Below, piece by piece: positions 25,225-34,130 of a DNA stretch of 64,000 bases (its first letter is position 1; each line of letters begins with the position of its first letter). The position numbers and the translations under genes are program-made. The stretch comes from JADYZU01 sp964540965 (GTDB lineage: Bacteria; Pseudomonadota; Alphaproteobacteria; Rhodobacterales; Rhodobacteraceae): positions 62,001 to 126,000 of the forward strand of contig CAZIOT010000009.1 in the NCBI GenBank assembly GCA_964540965.1, written 5' to 3'. The notes beneath the pieces are model-generated. The model was not told the DNA's origin, searched no databases, and saw nothing but the letters and a program-made list of their open reading frames with translations.

Positions 25225-25593
25225 TTACGACCAATTTGGCGTGTCGCGCAGGATCGCGAGCCCGGCAAGAAGGGGTTCGCGCAGATCGGGCGGCAGGGCG
25301 TTGAAGAACGCAGCCCCGGGATGTCGGTGCCAGCGGAGGAACATGTAGTCGGCTCTGCCGCGGTCAAGGTCCGCAATCATCAAGAGCGCATTGGCCACGG
25401 CGATCACCCCGGGGTCACGCCCCCCCGAGCCAAAGGAGACAAGCTCGACCGGCTCGCGCGGGAACCACGTGTTGTCGGGCTGCCGGTTCAGGTTGCCGTC
25501 GAACCGGGTCACAACCTCGTCCAGCGCCCGCAGGTGCCGGTCAGCATCGCCCGGCACGGCATAGGGTTCGCTGTTGGCAATGGTCTCGAACAC
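25225..25593 (-). CDS. small hypothetical protein downstream of dapD (start uncertain)
   Basis: 122 residues from a GTG at 25593, but the coding pattern (VIAALADLIRAAPREVFETI) clearly extends upstream of that codon towards the dapD stop, where no ATG, GTG or TTG is in frame. Possible true starts are a CTG at 25626 or 25617, or an ATT at 25662 overlapping the dapD stop. The sequence is soluble and acidic, with VELVSFGSGGRDPGVIAVANALLMI and DYMFLRWHRHPGAAFFNAL; I do not recognise a domain. Position right after dapD suggests co-transcription. Confidence 0.6.
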   Translation of the reverse strand: MFETIANSEPYAVPGDADRHLRALDEVVTRFDGNLNRQPDNTWFPREPVELVSFGSGGRDPGVIAVANALLMIADLDRGRADYMFLRWHRHPGAAFFNALPPDLREPLLAGLAILRDTPNWS

Positions 25594-25657
25594 CTCGCGC
25601 GGCGCGGCCCGGATCAGGTCCGCCAGCGCGGCGATGACGCTGCGGGTGGCCGCCGGA

Positions 25658-26485
<828 letters not shown>

Positions 26486-26541
26486 GGCGGGATCCTTTGC
26501 TGGTCGCAGGGTGCATAGCGGCGGCAGGGGTGGGACGCAAC

Positions 26542-26567
26542 GTAAGGTGGGTCTGGACCCACCTTAC
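26542..26567. repeat. perfect palindrome supplying the stop codon of the dehydratase gene
   Basis: Arms GTAAGGTGGGTC (26542-26553) and GACCCACCTTAC (26556-26567), 12 bases each, spacer 2. The right arm contains TTA, which read on the minus strand is the TAA stop of the gene ending at 26564. A near-copy with the same phase lies at 39296-39321. It could also act as a transcription terminator. Confidence 0.9.
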
Positions 26568-27487
26568 CCGAAGGGCCCCGGCGCCGGATTGGCGCCGCAG
26601 ACCAGCACCGCGACCCTTTCGTCCGGCGCGGGGACATAGGCGCCGGCGGTCAGGGCGGCCAGCGCCGTCGCCCCGGCCGGTTCGACATATTGCCGGAAGC
26701 GGTCCCAGAGCAGGCGCTGCGCGGCGGCAATCGCGTCATCCGTCACCAGGATCGCCGGCACCCCGGCAGCGCGGGCCAGATCAAAGGCCATCCGGCCGAT
26801 ACGCTTGGCCCCCAGCGCATTGGCGGCGATGCCGCCGACGGCGACCTCGTGGCCGGGCCCGTGGATCAGCGCCTCGTGCAGGGTGGGCGCCAGCACGGGT
26901 TCGACCGCCACCACCTTGCGCCGGCCCTGCCACCAGGCCAGCGCGCCGCCGATCAGCCCGCCGCCACCGACCGCGATCAGCACCGTGTCGGCCTCGAGCC
27001 CCTGTTCGTCCCATTCGCGGAACAGGCTGCCCTGCCCGGCAAGGGTGGGCGCTGCGTCATAGGGATGCACCTGCATGGCGCCGGTCGCGTCCTCATGCGC
27101 CCGGGCGGCATCCGCGGCCTCCTGATATGTCCCCGGCACCACGGTGAGGCCGGCGCCGGTGGCGCGAATCAGGCCGATCTTCGCCGGCCCGGCATATTCG
27201 GGGACAAAGATTTGCGCCGGATGGCCAAGGGTCACCGCCGCATGGGCGACCGCCGCGCCATGATTGCCGCCCGAGGCCGCGACCACCCCCGCCGCCGGCA
27301 CCTGCGCCGACAGGAGTGTATTGAACGCGCCGCGCGCCTTGAAACTGCCGGTGACCTGCATGTTCTCGAACTTGAACGCCAGCCTGCGGCCCTCGATCAC
27401 CGAGGCCATCACCGGGGTACGGTGGATATGCGGGGCGATGCGGGCATGGGCGGCGGCAATGTCTTCGCGGCTGGGGGCAGGGGTCAT
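26564..27487 (-). CDS. PLP-dependent threonine/serine dehydratase family enzyme
   Basis: 307 residues, catalytic domain only with no C-terminal ACT regulatory domain. The PLP lysine is in ENMQVTGSFKARGAFNTLL, followed by VVAASGGNHGAAVAHAA, the phosphate-binding GGGGLIGG near residue 170 and VEPAGATALAALTAG. Such fold-type II enzymes are threonine or serine ammonia-lyases or racemases. Start at ATG 27487 rather than the GTG one codon earlier. The final codons and TAA lie within a palindromic repeat. Divergent from the LOG-family gene. Exact substrate not certain. Confidence 0.88.
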   Translation of the reverse strand: MTPAPSREDIAAAHARIAPHIHRTPVMASVIEGRRLAFKFENMQVTGSFKARGAFNTLLSAQVPAAGVVAASGGNHGAAVAHAAVTLGHPAQIFVPEYAGPAKIGLIRATGAGLTVVPGTYQEAADAARAHEDATGAMQVHPYDAAPTLAGQGSLFREWDEQGLEADTVLIAVGGGGLIGGALAWWQGRRKVVAVEPVLAPTLHEALIHGPGHEVAVGGIAANALGAKRIGRMAFDLARAAGVPAILVTDDAIAAAQRLLWDRFRQYVEPAGATALAALTAGAYVPAPDERVAVLVCGANPAPGPFG

Positions 27488-27558
27488 CACGGGGCCTTTG
27501 GTTGGACTTTCGCCGTCATCAGTGCCATGTCGCGGCCATGACCCACAAGGACCGAGCC

Positions 27559-28407
27559 ATGAAGGACGACCGCCGCCATCCGTTGCGCGATTCCGTGCAG
27601 GATACCGTTGCCGCCGAACAGGTGCCGGCGACGCCGCAATCCTTGTCGCCGACCTACCGGCTGGCCTTTGCCGACCAGGATTTTCTGCTGCGCGAGGATC
27701 TGCGGCCCGTCCGCCTTCAGCTTGAGCTGATGAAGCCCGAGGTCGCGCTGGAAGAGGCCGGGATCCGGTCCACCATCGTCATGTTCGGCGGCGCGCGGAT
27801 CCCGGCGCCCGAACACCGCGACCGCGCCCGCACGCCGATGCTGGCGGACCTGACGCGCTATTACGAGGAGGCGCGGCGCTTTGCCTTCGAGATGACGCGG
27901 CTGTCGCTGGCCGCGGGCGGCAAGGAGAACATCATCTGCACCGGCGGCGGGCCGGGAGTCATGGAGGCGGGCAACCGCGGCGCCGCCGAGGCGGGCGGAC
28001 GGTCGATCGGGCTGAACATCGTGCTGCCGCACGAACAGGTGCCGAACCCGTATGTCACGCCGGAACTGAGCTTCAATTTCCATTACTTCGCCATCCGCAA
28101 GATGCATTTCCTGATGCGGGCCAAGGCGATCTGCGTCTTTCCCGGCGGTTTCGGCACGATGGACGAGATGTTCGAATCGCTGACCCTGATCCAGACCGGG
28201 CGGATGGAACAGGTGCCGTTCCTGTTCTTCGGCCGGGCGTTCTGGGAACAGGTCATCGACTGGAACCTGCTGGTCGAGGCCGGGACCATCGCGCCGGCCG
28301 ATCTTGACCTGTTTCGCTATGTCGACAGCGCGGAAGAAGCGGTGGCGATGATCCGCGACTGGAAGGGCGCCGGGAAGAAGCGCGAACACATTCCGGGGCG
28401 GACCTGA
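27559..28407 (+). CDS. LOG-family (lysine decarboxylase-like) nucleotide phosphoribohydrolase
   Basis: 282 residues. TIVMFGGARIPAPEH begins the fold and the diagnostic signature pieces are GGGPGVMEAGNRGAAEAGG and FPGGFGTMDEMFESLTLIQ (the PGGxGTxxE motif). The family hydrolyses N-glycosidic bonds of nucleoside 5'-monophosphates, including cytokinin nucleotides. It has an N-terminal extension of about 70 residues before the core, unlike the short cytokinin-activating type. ATG 27559 chosen for its AAGGA ribosome site 7 bases upstream; an ATG at 27538 is in frame. Physiological substrate unknown. Confidence 0.88.
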   Translation: MKDDRRHPLRDSVQDTVAAEQVPATPQSLSPTYRLAFADQDFLLREDLRPVRLQLELMKPEVALEEAGIRSTIVMFGGARIPAPEHRDRARTPMLADLTRYYEEARRFAFEMTRLSLAAGGKENIICTGGGPGVMEAGNRGAAEAGGRSIGLNIVLPHEQVPNPYVTPELSFNFHYFAIRKMHFLMRAKAICVFPGGFGTMDEMFESLTLIQTGRMEQVPFLFFGRAFWEQVIDWNLLVEAGTIAPADLDLFRYVDSAEEAVAMIRDWKGAGKKREHIPGRT

Positions 28408-28413
28408 GGGCGG

Positions 28414-28590
28414 CGCCGGGCTTCAGCCCGGCGAAGGAAGAAGGGGGCCTTCCGCCCCCTCTTGGCCTTCGGCCAATCATGCCGCCGCTTGCTCGGACCG
28501 ATGGCGTTCGCGGCGGCAAACCCCAAGGATATTTGTGGCCCGAAGAAGCCGAATGAGGGTTTCGGGGCTTTCAGGCCGGCCCTGCCGGCC
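28414..28590. repeat. hairpin cluster and GGATATTT element between convergent genes
   Basis: The 187-base gap between the LOG and LacI genes has four perfect stem-loops: 28414-28433 (9-base arms), 28443-28459 (6), 28462-28476 (6, TTGGCC/GGCCAA) and 28574-28590 (7). Between them, GGATATTT at 28528-28535 starts a stretch ending AATGAGGG that resembles an arm of the long palindrome at 53931-53994. The set likely ends transcription from both sides. Confidence 0.7.
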
Positions 28591-28594
28591 CGCC

Positions 28595-29623
28595 CTATCC
28601 TTCGCCGTCCTGCGGCACGTCCAGCCCCTGCATCGGCGGCCGTGACGGGTCGCGGATCGCCTGCATCGCGGCGCGGGCAAGGAATTCGCCGGCGGCGCGC
28701 ACATCCTCGTCGATGGCGGTGATCGCCGGGCGGAAGGTCTGCAGGAACTCGACCGAGCCCTTGGCGAACACGTCGATGTCCTGGCCAAGGTGGCGGCCCT
28801 GCGCCTCGATCCCGCCGACGGCACCCATCGCGCCCGCGGTGGACGAGCAGATGATGCCGTCGACCTGCGGGTTCGCCTGCAGGAACGCGGCGACCTCCTC
28901 GCGCACCATGCCGACCGAATCGTCGCTGGTGACGCCGGGGATGCGCATCAGCGTCAGCCCCAGATCGGCGGCGGCATGGGTGGTGCCGTCCAGCGTGTTC
29001 TGCGCATAGTTCTGCCCCGCGGGCGGGCCAAGCAGCGCCATGTGCCGCCGCCCGCGCCGCGCCAGCCGCCGCACCCCGATCTCGCCGAAGGCGGTGTTGT
29101 CGAAGTCGAACCAGGCGTGGCGGTCGGCCCAGTCGGTGCGGCCATGGGTGGCAAAGGGGAAATTCCGCTCCATCAGATACAGGACGCGCGGATCCTGCGG
29201 CTCGGTCTGGTTGAAGATGATCGCATCGGCGGATCCGGTTTCGACGATATAGCGGATCGGCTTCATCACATCCTCGCCGGGGAAGAACGGCGTGATGATG
29301 ATGTGATAGGGCGTGCCGCGCAAAGTGCCGGCAATCGAGGAAATCAGCCGCCCCGTCTGGTTGTCGTGTTCGGTCGAGATGACAAGGCTGATGACATTGG
29401 TCCGCCCGGTGCGCAGGCGGACCCCGGCGCGGTTGGGGACATAGCCGATCTCGTCGGCGATTCGGCGCACCAGCTTTTTCGTCTCGGCGCCGATGTCGGG
29501 AGCGTCGTTCAGCGCGCGGCTGACCGTCGGCACGGCCAGCCCCGACAGCTGCGCGATGGTCTTGAGCGTGGGCTTCTCGGGCAGAGGGAACGCGTCTCTC
29601 CCGCCCTCGTCCTTCGTTGGCAC
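28595..29623 (-). CDS. LacI-family transcriptional regulator of the sugar operon
   Basis: 342 residues. The N-terminal helix-turn-helix is PTLKTIAQLSGLAVPTVSRA followed by LNDAPDIGAETKKLVRRIA and the hinge IGYVPNRAGVRLRTGRTN; the remainder is a periplasmic-binding-protein-like sugar sensor (VISLVISTEHDNQTG, DGIICSSTAGAMGAVGG). GTG start, with GGGAGGG 5 bases before it. It is divergent from the ABC importer/beta-mannosidase operon and presumably represses it until the imported sugar or a product binds. Inducer unknown. Confidence 0.92.
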   Translation of the reverse strand: MPTKDEGGRDAFPLPEKPTLKTIAQLSGLAVPTVSRALNDAPDIGAETKKLVRRIADEIGYVPNRAGVRLRTGRTNVISLVISTEHDNQTGRLISSIAGTLRGTPYHIIITPFFPGEDVMKPIRYIVETGSADAIIFNQTEPQDPRVLYLMERNFPFATHGRTDWADRHAWFDFDNTAFGEIGVRRLARRGRRHMALLGPPAGQNYAQNTLDGTTHAAADLGLTLMRIPGVTSDDSVGMVREEVAAFLQANPQVDGIICSSTAGAMGAVGGIEAQGRHLGQDIDVFAKGSVEFLQTFRPAITAIDEDVRAAGEFLARAAMQAIRDPSRPPMQGLDVPQDGEG

Positions 29624-29726
29624 TTCGGCCCTCCCGGCCAGGAATTCCTTGGTCCGCCGCAGGTTAGGCGCCGTGATCCGGGCGGCTTATCCCACCCTGC
29701 AACCCGCGGCAACATCGGCGCAGATT

Positions 29727-29767
29727 TTGTCTTGCCTGACCAAGCTAAAACGATATAGAAATTTCTA
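29727..29767 (+). promoter_or_regulatory. promoter/operator region of the sugar ABC operon
   Basis: TTGTCT (29727-29732) and CGATAT (29751-29756), 18 bases apart, are a plausible -35/-10. A perfect 12-base palindrome TAGAAATTTCTA (29756-29767) overlaps the -10 side and is flanked by AAAACGAT and CAACGATT. This AT-rich site 30 bases before the first gene is the best candidate for LacI-family repressor binding. Confidence 0.5.
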
Positions 29768-29797
29768 CAACGATTTAGATCAGGGAGGAGAAGAATC

Positions 29798-31024
29798 GTG
29801 AAACTCACCGCCAGACTGCTTGCCGCGACGGCGATCATGGGTGCCGGGGCCGCGAGCGCGGGAGAGCTCGAGGTCACGCACTGGTGGACCTCGGGCGGCG
29901 AAGCCGCTGCCGTGGCCAAGCTGGCCGAGGCGTTCAACGCCACCGGCGACGTGTGGGTTGACGGCGCCATCGCCGGTTCCGGCGGCACCGCCCGTCCGAT
30001 CATCATCAGCCGCATCCTTGGCGGCGACCCGATGGGCGCCACCCAGCTCAACCATGGCCGCCAGGCCGAGGAACTGATCCAGGCCGGCCTTCTGACCGAC
30101 CTGACCGAACTGGCCGAAGAGCAGAACTGGCGCGAGATCATCCGCCCGATCTCGCTTCTGGATGCCTGCACCTATGAGGGCCGCGTCTATTGCGCGCCGA
30201 TCAACATCCACTCGTGGCAGTGGCTGTGGCTGTCGAACCAGGCCTTCACCGATGCCGGCGTGGCCGTGCCGACCAACTGGGACGAATTCGTCGCCGCCGC
30301 CCCCGCGCTGGAAGCGTCAGGCAAGATCCCCCTCGCTCTGGGCCAGCAGCCCTGGCAGACCTCGGGCGCCTTCGGCGTGATGGCCGTCGCCATCGCCGGC
30401 CCGGATGCCTGGCGCGCGGTGAACATCGACAAGAGCGCCGAAGTCGCCGGCGGTGCGGACTATGCCCGCGTCTTCGAAGCGGCGGTCGCCGCGCGCGAGA
30501 TGGCCTCCAATTCGAACGTGCAGGACTGGAACCAGGCGACCAACCTGGTCATCACCGGCCAGGCCGGCGGCCAGATCATGGGTGACTGGGCGCAGGGCGA
30601 ATTCGCCGTTGCCGGGCAGACCGCCGGCACCGACTATACCTGCCTTCCGGGCCTCGGTGTGAACCAGATCCTCGATACCGGCGGCGACGCCTTCTACTTC
30701 CCCGTCATCGACGACGAGGACACCCGCCGGATGCAGCTTGAACTTGCCTCGCTGATCGTTTCGCCCGAAGTGCAGGTGTCGTTCAACCTGGCCAAGGGTT
30801 CGCTGCCGGTGCGCGGCGACGTCGATCTTGCCGCGGCCAACGACTGCATGAAGAAGGGTCTCGAGATCCTTGCCGCCGGCAACATCCTGCCCTCGGGCGA
30901 CATGAGCCTGTCTCCGGACACCCAGGGCCAGGTCGAAGACCTGATGGTCGAGTTCTGGAACTCGGACATGAGCGCCGCCGACGCGCAGGCGCGCTACGCG
31001 GAAATCATCGGCTCGGCCGACTGA
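29798..31024 (+). CDS. sugar ABC transporter substrate-binding protein
   Basis: 408 residues with a Sec signal peptide (MKLTARLLAATAIMGAGAASA, cut before GELEV). The mature protein has the family 1 binding-protein pattern ELEVTHWWTSGGEAAAVAKL, AWIAGSG-like AIAGSGGTARPIIIS, and GQIMGDWAQGEFAVAG. It captures a carbohydrate in the periplasm for the two permeases and ATPase that follow. GTG start with GGGAGGAG upstream. Codon use is strongly biased to preferred codons, consistent with high expression, and a terminator-like hairpin follows that would keep it above the permeases. Ligand inferred as a beta-mannoside from the operon. Confidence 0.93.
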   Translation: MKLTARLLAATAIMGAGAASAGELEVTHWWTSGGEAAAVAKLAEAFNATGDVWVDGAIAGSGGTARPIIISRILGGDPMGATQLNHGRQAEELIQAGLLTDLTELAEEQNWREIIRPISLLDACTYEGRVYCAPINIHSWQWLWLSNQAFTDAGVAVPTNWDEFVAAAPALEASGKIPLALGQQPWQTSGAFGVMAVAIAGPDAWRAVNIDKSAEVAGGADYARVFEAAVAAREMASNSNVQDWNQATNLVITGQAGGQIMGDWAQGEFAVAGQTAGTDYTCLPGLGVNQILDTGGDAFYFPVIDDEDTRRMQLELASLIVSPEVQVSFNLAKGSLPVRGDVDLAAANDCMKKGLEILAAGNILPSGDMSLSPDTQGQVEDLMVEFWNSDMSAADAQARYAEIIGSAD

Positions 31025-31038
31025 TAGCAGACTGCGCG

Positions 31039-31066
31039 GGGGCCCGGCCGGAAACGGCCGGGCCCC
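31039..31066 (+). terminator. strong stem-loop between binding-protein and permease genes
   Basis: Perfect 12-base arms GGGGCCCGGCCG (31039-31050) and CGGCCGGGCCCC (31055-31066) around GAAA, followed by TTTG. Fifteen bases after the binding-protein stop, it probably acts as a partial terminator or 3' stabiliser within the operon. Confidence 0.75.
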
Positions 31067-31139
31067 TTTGCATCCCTGCTTGGGCCACGCGAGGTTTCGC
31101 GCCAAGATGGCCCAAAATCCTTGAGGGAGGATGACCGCG

Positions 31140-32075
31140 ATGGCAGTGGTGGAAGAAGCCGCGTCCGCCGGCGCCGCGACCGCAGAGGTTGCGCGCCGGC
31201 CGTCAAGGCTGTGGCGAAACCTTGCGGCCAAGACCGCCTCGATCCCGATGATCCTGATCGCAGTGGTGGTCTTTGTCGGCTGCACCCTGTGGACGGTGGC
31301 GCATTCCTTTACCAGTTCGCGGCTTTTGCCGAAATGGGACTGGGTGGGGCTGGCGCAATATGACCGGCTGTGGGGCGACCGCCGCTGGCTGGTCGCCATC
31401 GGCAACCTTGCCACCTATGGCGTGCTGTCGCTGATCCTGACGCTCTGCATCGGTTTCTTCCTTGCCACGCTGCTTGACCGCAAGGTGCGGGGCGAATCGA
31501 TCTTCCGCACCATCTATCTCTACCCGTTCGCGCTGTCCTTCATCGTGACGGGGCTGGTCTGGCAATGGATCCTCAACCCCGAGTTCGGGTTGCAGCATGT
31601 CATCCGTTCCTGGGGCTGGGAAAGTTTCGCCTTCGACCCGCTGAACAACCCCGATATCGTCATCTACGGTATCCTCATCGCCGGGATCTGGCAGGGCACC
31701 GGCCTTGTCATGGTCATCATGCTGGCGGGGCTGCGCGGCATCGACGAGGAGATCTGGAAGGCCGCCCGCGTCGACGGCATCCCGACCTGGAAGACCTATA
31801 CCCATGTCATCATCCCGATGATGCGGCCGGTGTTCGTCACCGCGCTGGTGCTGATCGCCTCGGGCATCGTCAAGGTCTATGACCTTGTGGTGGCGCAGAC
31901 ATCCGGCGGTCCGGGCATCGCCAGCCAGATGCCGGCGCTGGTGGTGATGGACCGCATGTTCAAGGACCAGAACCTGGCGCAGGGCTTTGCCGCCTCGACC
32001 ATGATGCTGGTGACGGTGGCGATCATCCTGATCCCCTGGGCCTATCTCGAATTCGGGGGGAAAAAGCGTGGCTGA
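31140..32075 (+). CDS. sugar ABC transporter permease (MalF type)
   Basis: 311 residues with six membrane spans beginning at about residue 30 (SIPMILIAVVVFVGCTLWTV). The cytoplasmic EAA loop EEIWKAARVDGIPTWKTYTH docks the ATPase. Start at the second ATG (31140): GGAGG ends 9 bases before it, whereas it abuts the ATG at 31131. Its 3' end overlaps the second permease gene by 8 bases. Forms the membrane channel of the importer together with that protein. Confidence 0.93.
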   Translation: MAVVEEAASAGAATAEVARRPSRLWRNLAAKTASIPMILIAVVVFVGCTLWTVAHSFTSSRLLPKWDWVGLAQYDRLWGDRRWLVAIGNLATYGVLSLILTLCIGFFLATLLDRKVRGESIFRTIYLYPFALSFIVTGLVWQWILNPEFGLQHVIRSWGWESFAFDPLNNPDIVIYGILIAGIWQGTGLVMVIMLAGLRGIDEEIWKAARVDGIPTWKTYTHVIIPMMRPVFVTALVLIASGIVKVYDLVVAQTSGGPGIASQMPALVVMDRMFKDQNLAQGFAASTMMLVTVAIILIPWAYLEFGGKKRG

Positions 32076-33030
32076 CCTGTCCGTCAATACCGCCCCCATG
32101 GGCGCCGAACCGCAGGGGCCGCGGCCGAAAAGCGCGCTTTCGGGCAAGAACATCGCGCTTTACGTCACGCTTGGCATCTTTGCGCTGTATTTCCTGCTGC
32201 CGCTCTGGGTGATGGTCGTCACCTCGCTCAAGCACATGGACGAGATCCGGCAGGGCAATGTCTTTGGCGTGCCGCAGGAGATCACCTTTCAATACTGGGT
32301 CAAGGCCTGGGCCGAGGCCTGCACCGGCATCAACTGCGACGGCCTCAGCCGCGGCTTCTGGAACTCGGTCCGCATCCTTGTCCCCTCGGTCATCGTGTCG
32401 ATCGCGGTGGCGAGCGTGTCGGGCTATGCCATCGCCAACTGGCGCTTCAAGGGCGCGGATCTGTTCTTTTCCATCCTGCTGATCGGCGCCTTCATCCCCT
32501 ATCAGGTGATGCTGTATCCCATCGTCCTTCTGCTGCGGTCGATGGGCGACGGGCTGTCGTTCTTCACGCAGCTGGTCGGGCTGGGCAAGGTGCAGATCTA
32601 TGGCACTTTGGGCGGGCTGGTCATCGTCCATACCATCTTCGGCATGCCGATCCTGACGCTGCTGTTCCGCAACTATTTCGTCTCGCTGCCCGAAGAGCTT
32701 ATCAAGGCGGCCCGCGTCGACGGTGCCGGGTTCTGGGGCATCTATTTCCGCGTGCTGCTGCCGATGTCGCTGCCGATCTTCGTCGTGGCGGTGATCCTGC
32801 AAGTCACGGGAATCTGGAACGATTTCCTGTTCGGGGTGATCTATACCAAGCCCGAGATCTATCCGATGACGGTGCAGCTCAACAACATCGTCAACTCGGT
32901 GCAGGGGGTGAAGGAATACAATGTGAACATGGCCGCGACGCTGCTGACCGGCCTTGTCCCCCTCGTCATCTACTTTGTCTCCGGCAAGCTGTTCGTCCGC
33001 GGCATCGCCGCCGGTGCCGTGAAAGGCTGA
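32068..33030 (+). CDS. sugar ABC transporter permease (MalG type)
   Basis: 320 residues, six membrane spans, first at about residues 30-50 (IALYVTLGIFALYFLLPLWV). The EAA loop is EELIKAARVDGAGFWGIYFR. GTG start (GTGGCTGAC) inside the end of the preceding permease gene, with GGGGG upstream. A longer periplasmic loop with two cysteines (ACTGINCDG) is present. Second half of the importer channel; followed after 5 bases by the ATPase gene. Confidence 0.93.
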   Translation: MADLSVNTAPMGAEPQGPRPKSALSGKNIALYVTLGIFALYFLLPLWVMVVTSLKHMDEIRQGNVFGVPQEITFQYWVKAWAEACTGINCDGLSRGFWNSVRILVPSVIVSIAVASVSGYAIANWRFKGADLFFSILLIGAFIPYQVMLYPIVLLLRSMGDGLSFFTQLVGLGKVQIYGTLGGLVIVHTIFGMPILTLLFRNYFVSLPEELIKAARVDGAGFWGIYFRVLLPMSLPIFVVAVILQVTGIWNDFLFGVIYTKPEIYPMTVQLNNIVNSVQGVKEYNVNMAATLLTGLVPLVIYFVSGKLFVRGIAAGAVKG

Positions 33031-33035
33031 CCTCC

Positions 33036-34130
33036 ATGAACGTCCACACCACCACCCCTTCCGTCCAGATCAAGAACCTCGACCTGCATTTCGGTGCGGT
33101 CAAGGTGCTGAACTCGCTCGACCTCGACATTGCCGAGGGCGAGTTTCTGGTCCTGCTCGGGTCGTCGGGCTGCGGCAAGTCCACGCTGCTGAACTGCATC
33201 GCCGGCCTGCTTGAACCGACTGCCGGGCAGATCTGGATCAAGGGCCGCAACGTGACCTGGAAGGAACCGTCCGAACGCGGCATCGGCATGGTGTTCCAGT
33301 CCTATGCGCTTTATCCGCAGATGACGGTGCGCGGGAACATGTCGTTCGGGCTGAAGAACGCGCGCATGCCCAAGACCGAGATCGAGGCACGCGTCGCCCG
33401 CGCCGCCGGCATCCTGCAGATCGAACACCTGCTTGATCGCAAGCCCGGCGCCCTGTCGGGCGGCCAGCGGCAGCGGGTGGCGATCGGCCGCGCACTGGTG
33501 CGCGACGTCGACGTGTTCCTGTTCGACGAACCGCTGTCGAACCTTGACGCGAAACTCCGCGCCGACCTGCGGGTGGAAATCAAGCGGCTGCATGACAGCC
33601 TTGGCAACACGATGATCTATGTGACCCACGATCAGGTCGAGGCGATGACCCTTGCCGACCGGATCGCGATCATGAAGGGCGGCAACATCCTGCAACTGGC
33701 CAGCCCGGACGAGATCTATAACCGGCCGCTGAACCGCTATGTCGCCGACTTCATCGGCTCGCCGTCGATGAATTTCATCGACGGGCATCTGGAAGGCGGG
33801 GTGTTCAAGGCGCAGGGGATGGCGCTGCCGATGACGGGCTATGCCTTTGGCGCGCCTCAGGTGGCCGACCGGCCGGCGACCATCGGCATCCGGCCCGAAC
33901 ATGTGGTGACCGGCGAACTGGTCGCCCGCGCGCCGGTGCAGATCGACACGACCGTCGACCTGGTCGAGCCGATGGGGGCCGATACGCTGGTCTGGGCCAA
34001 CCTTGCCGGCAATCCGTTCCGCATCCGCATCGACGGCCAGGCCCGCGTCCACAAGGGCGAGCCGATGCGCATCGGCCTTGACCCGTCCAAGTCCAGCCTG
34101 TTCGACAAACAGACCGAGGCGCGGCTGTGA
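33036..34130 (+). CDS. sugar ABC transporter ATP-binding protein (MalK/UgpC type)
   Basis: 364 residues. Walker A LLGSSGCGKSTLLNCIAGL, signature LSGGQRQRVAIGRALVRD, Walker B DVFLFDEPLSNLDA and switch histidine in YVTHDQVEAMTLADR are all intact. A C-terminal TOBE-type domain from about residue 240 (IGIRPEHVV, LVEPMGADTLVWANLAG) is typical of carbohydrate importers. It powers the two permeases. The stop codon overlaps the GTG start of the beta-mannosidase gene, tying transport to hydrolysis. Confidence 0.95.
   Translation: MNVHTTTPSVQIKNLDLHFGAVKVLNSLDLDIAEGEFLVLLGSSGCGKSTLLNCIAGLLEPTAGQIWIKGRNVTWKEPSERGIGMVFQSYALYPQMTVRGNMSFGLKNARMPKTEIEARVARAAGILQIEHLLDRKPGALSGGQRQRVAIGRALVRDVDVFLFDEPLSNLDAKLRADLRVEIKRLHDSLGNTMIYVTHDQVEAMTLADRIAIMKGGNILQLASPDEIYNRPLNRYVADFIGSPSMNFIDGHLEGGVFKAQGMALPMTGYAFGAPQVADRPATIGIRPEHVVTGELVARAPVQIDTTVDLVEPMGADTLVWANLAGNPFRIRIDGQARVHKGEPMRIGLDPSKSSLFDKQTEARL

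Noticed and set aside
31039..31066. Operon boundary between the binding protein and permeases
   Set aside because: The hairpin is strong, but the permease has a ribosome site at once after it and no promoter is obvious; partial termination fits better than two operons.
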